A stretch of DNA of 64,000 nt from Pedobacter nyackensis (GTDB lineage Bacteria > Bacteroidota > Bacteroidia > Sphingobacteriales > Sphingobacteriaceae): the NCBI RefSeq assembly GCF_900176505.1, contig NZ_FWYB01000016.1, positions 1-64,000 on the forward strand. Reading direction: 5' to 3'. Under the pieces are notes generated by a model that ran no database searches, was not told the origin of the DNA, and saw only the letters and a list, made by a program, of their open reading frames with translations. Below, in pieces: positions 53,041 to 62,401 of the stretch (positions are counted from its first letter, which is position 1; every line of letters begins with the position of its first letter). Made by a program: the position numbers and the translations under genes.

Positions 53041-56000
53041 TTAAAACGATAAATTAACGCCTAGTGAAAACATCTGGTTAATGGGATAGATCTCTCCCAT
53101 ATCTCTATCTCCGTTTCCGTCTCTCTGACTTACAGCAACAGATGTTTCCGGTTCATACATTTTAGGCAGCTTGGAAAAAGTCAACAGGTTCTCAGCAGAT
53201 ACATAGAACCGGGCTCGCTGAATTAACAAGCGCTTCAACAAAGCTGGAGGAACCGTATAACCAATCTGGAGGTTCTTTAGTCTTAAATAGGCGGCATTTA
53301 ATACATACCGGCTCTGATCCTGGACATTTTTACCCCTTTCCGTGAAAGAGAAATAGGGCTTTGGAAAGTAAGCATCGGTATTTGGCCCCAGCATATTGGT
53401 TTCATCAGCAGGTCTCCAGTAATCCAGCATTTTCCCTCCTGAAAATATTGCGGAACTGTTTGGAGAACCCATTATTCCCCAGAAATACTCAGAGTTGCTA
53501 TGCGGCAAAAATTCCCGTCGGCCTATTCCCTGCCAAAACATATTAAAATCCAGATTTTTCCATTTGAACCCAGCTGTTATTCCAAAATTATAACGTGGGC
53601 TGGTATTCGCAATAATAGACAAATCTCCATGGTCATCAAGGGTCTCGCGACCTTTATTGATGACTCCATTGTTATCCAGGTCTTTGTAGATAATATCGCC
53701 GGGTCCCCATGTACTACCATAAAGGGACTGGTTCGGCATGGCTTCACCAGGATTCTGAATAATCCTGTCAGTCGTAAATCCCCATACATCTCCATGAACT
53801 TTACCTTTATGCCAGCCAGAAATCGCGCCTACCGCATTCAGATACTCCAAAATTGTGGTTTTACTATCCCCGAGTGTGAACTTAGCATTATAAGAAAAAT
53901 TGTCTGAAATTCTGTCCTGCCATGCCAGGGACAATTCAAAACCCTTGGTTGATAATTTAGCGTTATTCATAAGAGGAACACCGGTACCCAACACCGAAGG
54001 AACCTGAGGCGTTACACCAATCATATCAGAAGTGACTCTATTGTACCAGTCAAACACTATATTTAATCTGTTCTTGAAAAATCCTGCCTCCACTCCAAAG
54101 TTCAGGGTTGTAATGGTTTCCCAGGTAAGCTTGTCACTTACAATACGTGGAATCTGCGCATACAGGGGAACTTCATTGTTAATCAGGTATCCTGGGTTAG
54201 CAAAATTATCTGCATTCCTTCGATAAGCAATTGGTATCGTAGACAGGTAAAGGTAATTATCAACGTTTTGATTCCCTAAAGCGCCGTAAGACCCTCTCAG
54301 CTTAAGCGTATTTACATAAGGCTCAATAGTATTCCAGAAATTCTCTTTTGACACATTATATCCTGCAGAAAAGGAAGGGAAAAAACCCCATCTTAAATCA
54401 GGCGCAAACCTTGACGAGCCATTGTACCGGGCACTAAATTCCAATAGGTATTTTTCATCAAAATTATAATTTATCCTTCCAAAAATACCTTCAGTAGCTG
54501 AATGGCTCTTAAATTCTTCTAATTTCATATCACCAAGTGCCGTCCTGATGGAGGGAACTTCTTCGGTGATCAGGTTCATTTTCGAACCTTGCAATATATG
54601 ATTGTACTGCAAGTCCCTTTCATAGCCCACAAGCCCCTTTATATAATGTTTAGCCAGTTGTTTCTCATAGGATGAAAACGCGCTAATTAAATTATATTCG
54701 CCCAGAACGGTGTTAGCGCCATAACCCGCCACTGATTCCCCGATATTCCCGATTGTTCCGTTCGGAACAGGTACCGGAACAGGTTTAGGATTCTGACTGC
54801 CCACACCCCATTGATAATTATATTTGTAGGATATATTTGTTTTCCATCCTTTAATGGGTTCAAGCTCAGCACCAATATTCATCCACAGGTCATGATTTTC
54901 AGTTACGATCCTGCCACCTTTTTCCAGGGCAAGAATAATGGGATTAGCAATAGAGCCGTCAACATTGTACTTTGGCATGGTAGGCCAGAAGTTTGTAAAC
55001 TGTGACCAGGTATAAGTTCTCGGCAAACCAACAACTCCAAGGGGAACGTCTGTTTTGTCCCTTGCATATTTCGTGCTAAAATTAAAGGACATCCAGTTGT
55101 TTACCTGAGTAGTTAAGTTTGCTAAAATATTATATCTTTTGTAACCATCATCTCCCCAGCTATAAGCTCCAGGCTGGTCGAACAAACCTGCATTGACGTA
55201 ATATTGACTTTTCTCTCCTCCTCCACTTAAATTCACATTGTGTTTCTGATGCAGGGCATATTTTTTATAATATTCTTTTGTCCAGTTGTAATTCGCATTC
55301 CCATCCCAGCGTCCCCTCCATTGGCTTACCGGCGGATTGGCCCTGTTGTATTCATCTTTATAAGTTCCGTTGATGTAGCCTTTGATTCTTTCCACTTGCT
55401 CAGCCGGAAAAACTGGTGCGACCTTGGCATTTGCTGCGGCCTGATTAAACGCTGTAGCGTAGATCAGCGAGCTCTCCATACCAGGGATATAAATGGGCGC
55501 AGAAAAGGAAGTATTATTGGAGTACTCCACTCTCACCGGCTGATTCTTAGCCCCGCGTTTTGTGGTGATCAAAACCACTCCAAACGCAGCCCTTGAACCG
55601 TAAACTGCGCCGGCAGAGGCATCCTTCAGGACAGAAACGCTCTCGATCGTCTGCGGATCGAGGTAATTTATATTTGCTTCTACTCCATCTACCAAAATCA
55701 ATGGACGTGCATTTGATGAAATAGAACCCACTCCTCTGATTTGAAAGGATTGAGTTGCCCCGGGCTCACCTCCAAAACTATTCAATGAGATATTTAAATT
55801 TGGAGAAAGTCCCTGTAACAGCAAGGCAACATTGGGTGCAGGACGGTTTTCAAGCTGTTCGCCTGAAACAACATCAATCGCCGCCGTCAGATTGATCTTT
55901 TTCTGTGTTCCATAACCAACAACTACAACTTCGCTTAGCTTGCTGTTGTCTTCCAGCATGACAATATTCAACTGAACCCTCCCGTTTAACGGAACTTCCT

Positions 56001-56571
56001 GGGCAGTAAAGCCAATAAAACTAAATAAAAGCGTGGCATTTTCTTCCCCAACTGATAGCCGGAAAGCGCCATTGCTGTCCGTAATAGTACCCTGTTTGGT
56101 ATGCTTCACTTTGATGCTCACCCCAATCAGGGGGCCACCTTTTTCATCCACTACCCGCCCGCTTATAGTTACGGCAACAATTTGATCCCCTACCGTCTTA
56201 GGCTTCTCTTCATCCCGTTTTCTGACCATTATTGTCTTATCGGAAATTTTATAAATCAGGGGTAATCCTTCAAAACAGATAGCTAAGGCCGCCTCAATGG
56301 AGACATTGCTGACATTAATGTTGATTTTGTTTTTATTTAAATCGTAGCCTTTAGAAAAAAACACATAATCAGTTTGCTTTTCAATACTTTTGAAAATCTT
56401 TTCCAATGACGCATTTTTAGCGTTCAGGCTGACTTGACTAAAGCCTTTAGCACTTACCTGCATCAGTGCAATAATCATAAAGAAGGTGGTCAAATTAATT
56501 ACCATGATTATCTTTCGGGTTAATGACCGCCATGCACAGGGCATAGCAGGAATAAAAGCAATAAATTTCAT
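53041..56571 (-). CDS. SusC-like transporter with STN signalling domain
   Basis: An 1176-residue TonB-dependent transporter. A signal region (about 1-46) is followed by an STN domain (about 50-115, LEKIFKSIEKQTDYVFFSKGYDL), a carboxypeptidase-D-like domain (about 135-215) and the plug (LSEVVVVGYGTQKKINLTAAID, KDASAGAVYGSRAAFGVVLI). The barrel ends in LGVNLSF. The STN domain fits control by the FecR/sigma pair just upstream. The leader has a two-part fold-back structure, and the 40 bases before its start match those before the dehydrogenase gene at 62354. Confidence 0.95.
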   Translation of the reverse strand: MKFIAFIPAMPCAWRSLTRKIIMVINLTTFFMIIALMQVSAKGFSQVSLNAKNASLEKIFKSIEKQTDYVFFSKGYDLNKNKININVSNVSIEAALAICFEGLPLIYKISDKTIMVRKRDEEKPKTVGDQIVAVTISGRVVDEKGGPLIGVSIKVKHTKQGTITDSNGAFRLSVGEENATLLFSFIGFTAQEVPLNGRVQLNIVMLEDNSKLSEVVVVGYGTQKKINLTAAIDVVSGEQLENRPAPNVALLLQGLSPNLNISLNSFGGEPGATQSFQIRGVGSISSNARPLILVDGVEANINYLDPQTIESVSVLKDASAGAVYGSRAAFGVVLITTKRGAKNQPVRVEYSNNTSFSAPIYIPGMESSLIYATAFNQAAANAKVAPVFPAEQVERIKGYINGTYKDEYNRANPPVSQWRGRWDGNANYNWTKEYYKKYALHQKHNVNLSGGGEKSQYYVNAGLFDQPGAYSWGDDGYKRYNILANLTTQVNNWMSFNFSTKYARDKTDVPLGVVGLPRTYTWSQFTNFWPTMPKYNVDGSIANPIILALEKGGRIVTENHDLWMNIGAELEPIKGWKTNISYKYNYQWGVGSQNPKPVPVPVPNGTIGNIGESVAGYGANTVLGEYNLISAFSSYEKQLAKHYIKGLVGYERDLQYNHILQGSKMNLITEEVPSIRTALGDMKLEEFKSHSATEGIFGRINYNFDEKYLLEFSARYNGSSRFAPDLRWGFFPSFSAGYNVSKENFWNTIEPYVNTLKLRGSYGALGNQNVDNYLYLSTIPIAYRRNADNFANPGYLINNEVPLYAQIPRIVSDKLTWETITTLNFGVEAGFFKNRLNIVFDWYNRVTSDMIGVTPQVPSVLGTGVPLMNNAKLSTKGFELSLAWQDRISDNFSYNAKFTLGDSKTTILEYLNAVGAISGWHKGKVHGDVWGFTTDRIIQNPGEAMPNQSLYGSTWGPGDIIYKDLDNNGVINKGRETLDDHGDLSIIANTSPRYNFGITAGFKWKNLDFNMFWQGIGRREFLPHSNSEYFWGIMGSPNSSAIFSGGKMLDYWRPADETNMLGPNTDAYFPKPYFSFTERGKNVQDQSRYVLNAAYLRLKNLQIGYTVPPALLKRLLIQRARFYVSAENLLTFSKLPKMYEPETSVAVSQRDGNGDRDMGEIYPINQMFSLGVNLSF

Positions 56572-56610
56572 ACTTTTGTTATTTCTGGGTTAATAATGAA
56601 TTAGGTCGCT
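56569..56610 (-). repeat. Shared leader sequence before susC, copy 1
   Basis: From the start codon upstream the plus strand reads CATACTTTTGT, a variable stretch, then TTAATAATGAATT and GGTCG. About 35 of 40 positions match 62352-62391, before another gene. Both abut the start codon. Confidence 0.65.
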
Positions 56611-56639
56611 ATTTAATTTATTTCTCCTCATAAGAGGAC

Positions 56640-56701
56640 AGAGGTTAATCCAGACTTACTCCGCAAAGGTGCTTCAACACCTTTGCGGTTCTTTTACCTC
56701 T
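56640..56701 (-). promoter_or_regulatory. Two-part fold-back structure between fecR and susC
   Basis: An outer stem pairs AGAGGT (56640-56645) with ACCTCT (56696-56701). A perfect 11-bp inner stem pairs CCGCAAAGGTG (56661-56671) with CACCTTTGCGG (56678-56688). On the plus strand TTCTTTT follows the inner stem. It has the same place and layout as 47810-47872, although the bases differ. Confidence 0.65.
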
Positions 56702-56779
56702 TCGATGATGTAATTATTTCTCCATTTTTTTTCAGGTTAGTTTAGTAATCGGTTTAGTAATTGGTTTAGTTAATATTTT

Positions 56780-57931
56780 TTATGGGGTTATGATCATTTT
56801 TTTACCTTCCATTTTAAAATTGACCTTGGCAAATGCAAGCATATCTAAAACCTTGGAAAGGCTCATGTTACGGTAAACTTTCCCTGTAAATGTTTCAGAG
56901 GGCAATTCTCCGGCTTTGTATACCACATCTACATCGTACCACCTGGACAACTGCAGCATAACTGACTGAAGATCGGCCTGATCAAAACTAAAGTAGCCAT
57001 TTTTCCATGCCACAGCTTCTTCCGTGTCTATTTTTTTTACGTTAAAATTATTTGCTGTTAGAGATGCTTGCTGACCTGGTTTTAGCAGAACTGATGTATG
57101 TCCGTCAGTCACCCTTACCTTTCCTTCCACCAGCGTGGTTAGAATTGCTTTTTCGTCACCATATGAATTGATATTAAAATGGGTACCCAGTACTTCTACA
57201 TTTTGAGTTGGGGTACTCACCAGAAAAGCAACGCGATCTCCATTAGGCAATTGTTGGCTATTCACTTCAAAATATCCTTCACCTGTGAGCTCAACACGTC
57301 TTATTGTTTCGGTAAACCGGACAGGGTACTTTAAGGAAGAAGCAGCATTGAGCCAAACCTTCGTTCCATCTGGTAAAGTGATCTTAAACTGGCCACCCCG
57401 TGGAGTAGAAATCTGATTATAACTTATTGAAGTAGTTTTGTTGCTAGCATGAACAGCCGCTTCATAAACCACTTGTCCATCCTTTGTTTTACGTATAGTT
57501 ATACCGGCCACTTCAGCTATACTTCCTGTCCGGGCCTCATCCAATTTTACAACAGTTCCATCTGCTAGTGTCAGGAGTGCCTTATTACTGCCTGGCGCGA
57601 CATCATTCACAACGGCTCGCATACTGGCTGTGTTATTGCCTTTCTGTTCCTGTTTCTTGCTAATGTACAGTACAATTCCTACAGACACCATTACAAAGGC
57701 TATCACCGCAGCCGCATATCTGTACCAATGAGGAAGGCTACGTTCCTTTTTATATGATTTTTTGATTCGTTTAAAAGTTTGGCTTTTGAGGATTTTCAAA
57801 CTTTTATCACTCAAATCAAATTCTCCTCCTTGCCAATCCAGATACCAGCTTTCTAACAGCGCTTTTTCTTCGTCCGTACAAGTGCCAGCATGATATTTTT
57901 TTAGCAGTTCTTTTGCTTCCCTTTTTTCCAT
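56780..57931 (-). CDS. FecR-type anti-sigma factor
   Basis: A 383-residue paralogue of the protein at 47918-49078 with the same layout. It has a cytoplasmic sigma-binding part (about 1-67), one membrane helix (about 70-90, RYAAAVIAFVMVSVGIVLYI), a FecR domain (about 175-275, STPRGGQFKITLPDGTKVWLN) and a DUF4974 domain (about 310-383, FDQADLQSVMLQLSRWYDVDV). It lies 76 bases downstream of its sigma gene and should release it when the SusC at 53041 takes up its ligand. Confidence 0.94.
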   Translation of the reverse strand: MEKREAKELLKKYHAGTCTDEEKALLESWYLDWQGGEFDLSDKSLKILKSQTFKRIKKSYKKERSLPHWYRYAAAVIAFVMVSVGIVLYISKKQEQKGNNTASMRAVVNDVAPGSNKALLTLADGTVVKLDEARTGSIAEVAGITIRKTKDGQVVYEAAVHASNKTTSISYNQISTPRGGQFKITLPDGTKVWLNAASSLKYPVRFTETIRRVELTGEGYFEVNSQQLPNGDRVAFLVSTPTQNVEVLGTHFNINSYGDEKAILTTLVEGKVRVTDGHTSVLLKPGQQASLTANNFNVKKIDTEEAVAWKNGYFSFDQADLQSVMLQLSRWYDVDVVYKAGELPSETFTGKVYRNMSLSKVLDMLAFAKVNFKMEGKKMIITP

Positions 57932-58007
57932 GATTAAAACCTCTGTTCCTTTATTAAATTTAGAGACAGCCTGCTCAGCCAGTGGGGGTAGATAAAAATT
58001 AAAAAAA

Positions 58008-58592
58008 TTAAAAATTGCCGGTAGAGAGCAGCAAAAGAAACGGAAGCACGCCCAATTTGCTCTTTAAAATACGGAGCGCGTTATGTACCTGTTTTTTAAC
58101 GGTTTGCTCGGATAAGTTCAGTGCTACGGCAATTTCTTTATGTGTCAGGTGCTCATTTCTGCTTAAACAAAATATCTCCTGCATTTTAGTAGGTAAAGCG
58201 GCTATTTCTTTTTCAATCAGGGCAAGGAGCTGATGCTCTCTTACCAGATAATCGGTCTGACATATTCCCTGATCTATATAGTGCTGAACCGACTGAATGT
58301 AACTGGATTCAACATGTTTATGAGAAATATTATTAAAAATCTTATTACGAACTGCTGTATAAAGGTAAGCGCGTAAGCTACTGACCAGCATAATATATTC
58401 CCGTTTCTTCCAAAGCGCGGTAAATACTTCCTGAATTACATCTTGCGATTCTTCCTTATTCTGGAGTCTTTTATAAGCGTGAATGTACAGCAACTCAAAA
58501 TACCGCTTATAAATCTCTTTAAAAGCAGCTTCATCATCAGACTTCATTAAGTCTAAAAGTTCATAATCCTGTAACGTCCTGTAAACCAGCAT
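58008..58592 (-). CDS. ECF sigma factor
   Basis: A 194-residue ECF sigma factor. Region 2 spans about residues 20-88 (FKEIYKRYFELLYIHAYKRLQNKEESQDVIQEVFTALWK). Region 4 lies at about 125-180 (LPTKMQEIFCLSRNEHLTHKEIAVALNLSEQTVKKQVHNALR). It probably drives the susC at 56571. Only 66 bases and no clear terminator separate it from the oxidoreductase gene upstream, so read-through from that operon is possible. A 7-bp inverted repeat lies at its start. Confidence 0.94.
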   Translation of the reverse strand: MLVYRTLQDYELLDLMKSDDEAAFKEIYKRYFELLYIHAYKRLQNKEESQDVIQEVFTALWKKREYIMLVSSLRAYLYTAVRNKIFNNISHKHVESSYIQSVQHYIDQGICQTDYLVREHQLLALIEKEIAALPTKMQEIFCLSRNEHLTHKEIAVALNLSEQTVKKQVHNALRILKSKLGVLPFLLLLSTGNF

Positions 58593-58594
58593 AT

Positions 58595-58617
58595 CCTATA
58601 TAACTAACGAATATAGG
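58595..58617. repeat. 7-bp inverted repeat at the sigma start codon
   Basis: CCTATAT (58595-58601) and ATATAGG (58611-58617) with a nine-base loop, immediately upstream of the ATG at 58592. It could be an operator or a translation-blocking hairpin. Confidence 0.4.
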
Positions 58618-58658
58618 TTTAAAATACAGATATTCAATTCTATTTTTCCGGGTTAGCA

Positions 58659-59636
58659 TCAGAGGTAAACCCGCTTACCGCCCCTCCTTCTGCTCTCATC
58701 CGCAGCTTCAATGAAGTTAAAGATCTCAATGGTTTCCTCTGGTTCTACAGGCGGCTTACCTGTTTCAAAGAACAAAATAATCTCCTTAACCAAAGTTTCA
58801 TAACCCGAGAATGGTCCGAGTGCCGCAATTCCCTTTTCACCGAAAGCAGTCCCTGCAATTGCTGTCGCCCCCTTTCTGATTCCCCTTACAGATCCGATCC
58901 GTCCATCCTTCCACACACCCACCACAACGTCAGCGTCTGCCTGATGGATTCTGGTCACGCTCACGCAACCTTGTCCCATTACAGTAAACAGCATTTCAAT
59001 ACCGTGTATGGCATACCAGGCCAGGTCGCTGTGGTGTTTATCAAAGTCAGCTGGCGTATATACATCTGCACCAGTAACCCTACCGATCGAACCTTGTGCT
59101 ACTTTCTGCACGCTCGTGTCAAATCGCAAGGCTGAAGATGTAAACAAGGGCGTTTGGTACTGGGTAGCGGCCTTAAAGATCGCTTTTGTACCTGCTAAAT
59201 CAGGCGCAACAGGTTTATCAATAAAAACCCTTTTGCCTGCTTTAAATACAGGTAACACCTGTTCCAGGTGCGGCCTTCCATCATTCGATTCCAGTAAAAC
59301 CACATCCACATTAGCAAGTAAGGCCTCAATAGAATCAACCAGCTCAACACCCATATTTTGCACGGCTTTAATGATGTCTGGTTTCATTTTCAAGGCGGAA
59401 GCGATGTCTTTACTGCCATGCGGATAAGCTGCCACTACCTTATAACCTTTCATGTCCGGGCCTCCCGAATTGATCATTTGAGTGAAAATCTGGCTGTGAC
59501 CTGTGTCCAGGCCAATAATACCTATTTTTTTGCCTTGCAATGAAATAGAATCACCACCTAGAGCGATCCCATGATTTGCCATCACCAGACCTGTTGTTGA
59601 TAGTGCGGTGTTAATTATAAAATCCCTCCTGTTCAT
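58659..59636 (-). CDS. Gfo/Idh/MocA family oxidoreductase
   Basis: A 325-residue NAD(P)-dependent sugar oxidoreductase-like protein. The N-terminus has an Arg-Arg and hydrophobic segment (NRRDFIINTALSTTGLVMA), so it may be exported by the Tat route. The Rossmann domain has IGIIGLDTGHSQ near residue 37 and a DKPVAPDL segment near 140, in place of the usual EKP. The second domain includes HGIEMLFTVMG near residue 210. Such exported relatives occur often in sugar-degradation loci of this phylum. It ends the operon that starts with the two dehydrogenases; the gap to the upstream gene is six bases. Confidence 0.85.
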   Translation of the reverse strand: MNRRDFIINTALSTTGLVMANHGIALGGDSISLQGKKIGIIGLDTGHSQIFTQMINSGGPDMKGYKVVAAYPHGSKDIASALKMKPDIIKAVQNMGVELVDSIEALLANVDVVLLESNDGRPHLEQVLPVFKAGKRVFIDKPVAPDLAGTKAIFKAATQYQTPLFTSSALRFDTSVQKVAQGSIGRVTGADVYTPADFDKHHSDLAWYAIHGIEMLFTVMGQGCVSVTRIHQADADVVVGVWKDGRIGSVRGIRKGATAIAGTAFGEKGIAALGPFSGYETLVKEIILFFETGKPPVEPEETIEIFNFIEAADESRRRGGKRVYL

Positions 59637-59642
59637 AGCGTT

Positions 59643-62354
59643 TTATTTTTCAAATTTTATCCAGTCAATATGGAACAATGGCTTATTTGTCTGATCGTTT
59701 TTAAACATTAAAAACAGGTCCTTTACACCGCTGACCTTATCCGTATAAACTACGGGTAAAAGAACCTCCTTCCATCCAGTTCTCAGATCTTTTATTTCTC
59801 CTCCCGCTATTTTAACTTCAGCCACTAAAAGTCCGTCTTTAGCATTTTGTCTTATTTCTATCTTCCCTCCAATACCCTCCTCGCGTACTCTGAATCGAAT
59901 CCATTTGACATGATTAAGATCTATCGCGTTAAAGCGGGCATATTTACCATGGGTAATATTGGCAACATAAGTCACATAACCAGTTTTTAAAGAGGCGATC
60001 ATCACACTGATGTTCCCCTCATGGTAGTCTTCCAGTTGCACTAAAGCGTTCCTCAACACCATGCGGCTGCTGGTCGCAATAGGTCCTATCCCATTTGCTC
60101 CTTTATCTGTATACGAGGCCTGAAGTACATAAGCACCTTCAGTTCCTTTCCCCTTATGTTCAGTAAGATAAATCCTGTTAGCCAGGGGTGTGTTTTTTTG
60201 CTTTTCACCTAAAGACAGAATATACCCTGCAATTTTCCGTGCTTCGGCATCCGTTAAATTCGCATGGGGAGGCATTGGATAGGAACCCCAACTACCGCTT
60301 CCCCCGCTAATTATTTTATGCGCCAGCATTTCATCCGCACCATTTCTCCCCTTGTACCGTCTGGCAATATCTTTCAATGACGGGCCAATTGATTTTGTTT
60401 CAGTCGTATGGCAGGCTTTACAATCCAGGGACGTATATAGCTTAACAATACTGGCATATTGAAGATCACTATCTTCTTTGCCTGATAGCGCAGTTGCCAG
60501 ATCATTTCCGGCAGGGATATAAGTAAAATTTATTTTGGTCCTTTCCGGGTCGATGGTGCCATCTTCCCTATCGCTGATTTTCACCTGGTAATCCAGAAGG
60601 CTGTTATCCCAGTAAAAACTACGGTTCGCTTTACTTTCGATAGCCACCTTTGGTGGTGTATTACCTACTTTTACCTGAACTGTAGCAGTTCCTATTCCAC
60701 CATATTGATCAGATACCTTAAGCAATATGTTATATTTTCCCGATTTTAAAAAGGTATGCCTGATCTCCTTTTCAGAAAACTTCTTATTGTCAATCTTCCA
60801 CTCGTAAGCCAACCTATCTCCGGCATCGTAATCTCTTGAACCGATGGCAGATAACGCAACATCAAACGGTGCTGCGCCAATAGTTTGATCAACTTTTATC
60901 ACCGCAAGGGGGTTACGGTTACCTTCAGTGTATTCAATCCTGATGATCCCCGAATCTGTGTTCCTTGCAAACCAGTTGGTTCCATAAGCAATCAGATAGA
61001 TTGCCCCATCAGGGGCTATCTGCATATCTATCGGCGCAATTACCTGGAGCTGTGGAAAAAAGGGTTCTATGCCCACATAATTTCCTTCTTTGTCCATTGT
61101 CACCGCCAAGATCCATTTCCTGACCCAGTCAAAGATAAAAAGTTTGCCATTGTAGTAATCCGGTAGTTTGTAGGGCGCATTGGGATAAAGATCATTGTAA
61201 TAAACCGGTCCGGCCATGGCGCTGGCACCGCCGCTGCCTAAGGCTGGCCATTTAGTAGAAGGGCCCTTGCCATACCAGATAAATGCTGGCTGGGCAGGTG
61301 GCAATTCTCGTATCCCCGTGTTGTTAGGAGAATCATTAATAGGATGTAGCGGATCTTTCGGTGGACCTTCCTTTTTTGTTGCAAAATCATAATCCGGGAA
61401 AGCTTCATTTTCTCCCAGAAAATAGGGATAGCCAAAAAAGCCCGGCTTACGAGCCTGATTAATCTCGTCGTAACTTAATTTCCCCTCCTTTGCCTTCACT
61501 TCTGTATCCGGACCAACATCTCCCCAATACAGGTATTGCGTTTTTGGATCCACAGAAATTCTGAACGGATTCCTTACGCCCATTATATAAATTTCCGGTT
61601 TCCCCAAAGAACCATCTTTTGGGAACAAATTACCATCAGGTATACTGTAAGTGCCGTCCGCTTTAGGTTTGATGCGTAAAATTTTACCACGAAAATCATT
61701 GCTATTAGCAGTCGATGCCTGACCGTCAGACAATTCCCTACCCGGTCGTTCGTCAGTTGGATTATGCCCCTCAATTTCCTCTGCATTCGTATTGTCACCA
61801 ATCGACAAGTATAATAGTCCGTCAGATCCGAAGGTGATGTGGCCCGCAGAATGGCAACAATAGGTACGCTGGGTCGGAATCTCCAGCAGCACCTTTTTGG
61901 ATGACTGCAGTATTTTTTGATCCCTGAGTTCAAAACGAACTAAATGATTGATATTTTTATCTCCCGAAACCGCATAATAAAAATAGATCCAGTTGTTTTT
62001 TTCAAATTGTGGATCTGCAGCTACTCCAAGCAATCCATCTTCAATTCCCGAGAAAACGCTGAATTGTGCAATTTGTAACAATTCCTTGCTGTGGTTGTTA
62101 AAATAGCGAACAGCTCCTTTTCGTTCGATTACCACAAGATCATAATTAGGTAATATAGCCATTCCCATTGGTTCATCCAGGCCAGAAACCAGTGTCATAT
62201 GGCTGAAACGGCTCGAATCTGGAGGAATGCCCGCAGCCCTGCCCTGGTTTAATTCGGGCATCAGTTTTAATGCTATTTTCTCTTTGTATACATAGGCCAG
62301 ACACACTGTTCCTAGCACCGCCAGAGCTATAAATGAAGAGGCAAATAATTTCAT
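59643..62354 (-). CDS. Quinoprotein dehydrogenase-PKD-cytochrome c-CBM6 fusion
   Basis: A 903-residue exported protein with an N-terminal anchor or signal (about 1-22). A GSDH-type six-bladed propeller spans about residues 45-455, with DEPMGMAILPNYDLVVIERKG and HSAGHITFGSDGLLYLSIGD. A PKD domain spans about 470-560. A cytochrome c domain (about 630-700) has C645-x-x-C648-H649 and a YPMPPHANL segment as possible Met ligand. A CBM6-like carbohydrate-binding domain fills about 760-903. It could oxidise a sugar through PQQ and pass electrons to its own haem. No PQQ-synthesis gene is in the window. It lies 47 bases after the next gene upstream. Confidence 0.9.
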   Translation of the reverse strand: MKLFASSFIALAVLGTVCLAYVYKEKIALKLMPELNQGRAAGIPPDSSRFSHMTLVSGLDEPMGMAILPNYDLVVIERKGAVRYFNNHSKELLQIAQFSVFSGIEDGLLGVAADPQFEKNNWIYFYYAVSGDKNINHLVRFELRDQKILQSSKKVLLEIPTQRTYCCHSAGHITFGSDGLLYLSIGDNTNAEEIEGHNPTDERPGRELSDGQASTANSNDFRGKILRIKPKADGTYSIPDGNLFPKDGSLGKPEIYIMGVRNPFRISVDPKTQYLYWGDVGPDTEVKAKEGKLSYDEINQARKPGFFGYPYFLGENEAFPDYDFATKKEGPPKDPLHPINDSPNNTGIRELPPAQPAFIWYGKGPSTKWPALGSGGASAMAGPVYYNDLYPNAPYKLPDYYNGKLFIFDWVRKWILAVTMDKEGNYVGIEPFFPQLQVIAPIDMQIAPDGAIYLIAYGTNWFARNTDSGIIRIEYTEGNRNPLAVIKVDQTIGAAPFDVALSAIGSRDYDAGDRLAYEWKIDNKKFSEKEIRHTFLKSGKYNILLKVSDQYGGIGTATVQVKVGNTPPKVAIESKANRSFYWDNSLLDYQVKISDREDGTIDPERTKINFTYIPAGNDLATALSGKEDSDLQYASIVKLYTSLDCKACHTTETKSIGPSLKDIARRYKGRNGADEMLAHKIISGGSGSWGSYPMPPHANLTDAEARKIAGYILSLGEKQKNTPLANRIYLTEHKGKGTEGAYVLQASYTDKGANGIGPIATSSRMVLRNALVQLEDYHEGNISVMIASLKTGYVTYVANITHGKYARFNAIDLNHVKWIRFRVREEGIGGKIEIRQNAKDGLLVAEVKIAGGEIKDLRTGWKEVLLPVVYTDKVSGVKDLFLMFKNDQTNKPLFHIDWIKFEK

Positions 62355-62391
62355 ACTTTTGTCTTTTTTGGTTTAATAATGAATTCGGTCG
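62352..62391 (-). repeat. Shared leader sequence before the dehydrogenase, copy 2
   Basis: Partner of 56569-56610. CATACTTTTGT at the start codon, then TTAATAATGAATT and GGTCG, five mismatches in 40 bases. It fills most of the gap between two genes. Confidence 0.65.
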
Positions 62392-62401
62392 GGACCAGAA
62401 T

